From positions 1 to 64,000 of the forward strand of contig JAHLWS010000005.1 in the NCBI GenBank assembly GCA_019057795.1: DNA of 64,000 nucleotides, given 5' to 3'. Made by a program: the position numbers and the translations under genes. This DNA comes from Promethearchaeota archaeon. GTDB lineage: Archaea > Asgardarchaeota > Lokiarchaeia > Sigyniarchaeales > SOKP01. Each line of letters begins with the position of its first letter. Positions within the stretch are counted from its first letter, which is position 1. Shown here one piece after another: positions 63,349 through 64,000 of this stretch. The notes beneath the pieces were generated by a model that saw only the letters and a list, made by a program, of their open reading frames with translations, did not search any database and had not been told where the DNA came from.

Positions 63349-64000
63349 ATGTTAAAAGAAACACAAAGAATGACCGGAACGGTCAAATGGTATGATGAGA
63401 AGAAAGGGTTTGGATTTATAACCCTTGATAGGGATGGTAAGGATATTTTTTTACACCATACTGCACTGCAACCAAACGAAGATAATAATATCACCAGTGG
63501 TGATTGCCTTACTTTCACAATTCAACCACAAAAAAAAGGTCTTGCTGCTATTGAAGTAACACGGTTAGAAGAAGTTGTGCAATCTAGGATATCAAAAAAA
63601 AATAAACCATTACAATACAACCAAATTGATAGTGGTTTAAATTTTGCTGATCTTGATTTAGACTCTAAGATTTTACAGGCAGTAAGAGATTCGGGATATG
63701 AGGCTCCGACACCAATTCAAGCTCAAGCAATCCCGATTATATTGAATGGAAAAGATATGATAGGTTGTGCTCAGACAGGGACTGGAAAAACTGCTGCTTA
63801 CGCTCTTCCTATCTTGCAACGATTAGTTAGTATAAAGAACAACAATAACATGAAAACCAAGCGTAAAATCAGTGTTTTAGTAGTTGCTCCTACAAGAGAG
63901 CTTGCAATCCAAATTAAAGACAGTTTTAATATTTATGGAAAATATACTGGACTAAGAAATACTGTTGTTTATGGAGGGGTTGGACAAAACCCACAAGTGA
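63349..64000 (+). CDS. Cold-shock-domain/DEAD-box RNA helicase fusion, partial
   Basis: From ATG 63349 (MLKETQRMTGTVKWYDEKKG) the frame is open to the right edge, 217 codons. Residues about 8-75 are a cold-shock domain with both RNA-binding motifs: KGFGFI and DIFLHHTAL. After a short linker (about 76-95) a DEAD-box helicase starts: the Q motif GYEAPTPIQ near 115-123, Walker A AQTGTGKTA near 142-150, and PTRELAIQ near 182-189. CSD proteins and such helicases both melt RNA in the cold; joining them in one chain is unusual. The remainder lies outside the window. Confidence 0.9.
   Translation, partial: MLKETQRMTGTVKWYDEKKGFGFITLDRDGKDIFLHHTALQPNEDNNITSGDCLTFTIQPQKKGLAAIEVTRLEEVVQSRISKKNKPLQYNQIDSGLNFADLDLDSKILQAVRDSGYEAPTPIQAQAIPIILNGKDMIGCAQTGTGKTAAYALPILQRLVSIKNNNNMKTKRKISVLVVAPTRELAIQIKDSFNIYGKYTGLRNTVVYGGVGQNPQV

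Noticed and set aside
1-64000. CRISPR arrays, tRNA and rRNA genes
   Set aside because: I found no regularly spaced repeats and no tRNA-like GC-rich cloverleaf or rRNA sequence. tRNA absence should be confirmed with a scan.

Overview
The window is AT-rich archaeal DNA that most resembles a Lokiarchaeia-type Asgard archaeon. The evidence is an archaeal ribosomal gene run (uS13, uS4, uS11), a Ras-like small GTPase, an archaeal histone with a lysine-rich N-terminal tail, the F420 gene cofC, and hdrA and vhuD genes that each carry two in-frame UGA codons at expected cysteine positions. Multi-selenocysteine proteins of these families are known from Lokiarchaeota. No rRNA, tRNA or CRISPR array was recognised.

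Bases 1 to about 39,000 form a long accessory, defence-rich region. It starts with an ABC transporter fragment, small membrane proteins and gene debris (1-2950). Next come a one-protein restriction-methylase (3093), a CX5R phosphatase (7201), an AAA ATPase with a small partner (7871-9484), a GIY-YIG protein (9887), and three membrane-anchored proteins: PIN, AlbA_2/Schlafen-like and HerA-like ATPase (10405-14989). A 36-bp strand-biased C/G-rich repeat (7696, 9643, 10170, 13088) sits at the borders of several of these cassettes. Bases 15,354-29,813 hold a cytosine-methylation island: a minus-strand operon of a 96-aa protein, an 863-aa GHKL-type ATPase, a 407-aa winged-helix protein and a C5 methyltransferase; a broken copy of that methyltransferase; a split OLD-type ATPase/Toprim nuclease; an HNH nuclease converging on a second C5 methyltransferase; a Mig-type thymine-DNA glycosylase; and an EVE-like/nuclease gene interrupted by TAA. 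Bases 29,828-39,352 carry a DUF4145 protein, a TPR protein, a nuclease-like protein, a three-Cys radical SAM/TcmP pair, and a block with an unrecognised 548-aa protein, small zinc ribbons and direct repeats.

From about 39,384 the content is mostly housekeeping. There are ribosomal proteins, a FrhB-like protein, VhuD and HdrA (electron bifurcation), SerRS, CofC, the GTPase, a TrmB-type regulator, the histone, a Dam-type methylase, a HIT protein, small conserved proteins, a HAD hydrolase, ThpR, a MtaA/MtbA-type methyltransferase, a GH2 glycosidase, a ferredoxin, an aminotransferase and the start of a cold-shock-domain/DEAD-box helicase fusion.

The main points for a second look are: (1) uS4 and HIT reading frames that lack ATG/GTG/TTG where homology requires a start, but have ATC and ATT exactly 6 nt after a GGTGA Shine-Dalgarno; (2) two-selenocysteine HdrA and VhuD with a SECIS-like structure after vhuD; (3) the GHKL ATPase/methyltransferase operon; (4) the G-rich cassette-border repeat; (5) the cluster of membrane-anchored PIN, AlbA_2 and HerA proteins; (6) in-frame TAA codons that cut apparently single domains. 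All calls come from reading the sequence only. No database search was run.
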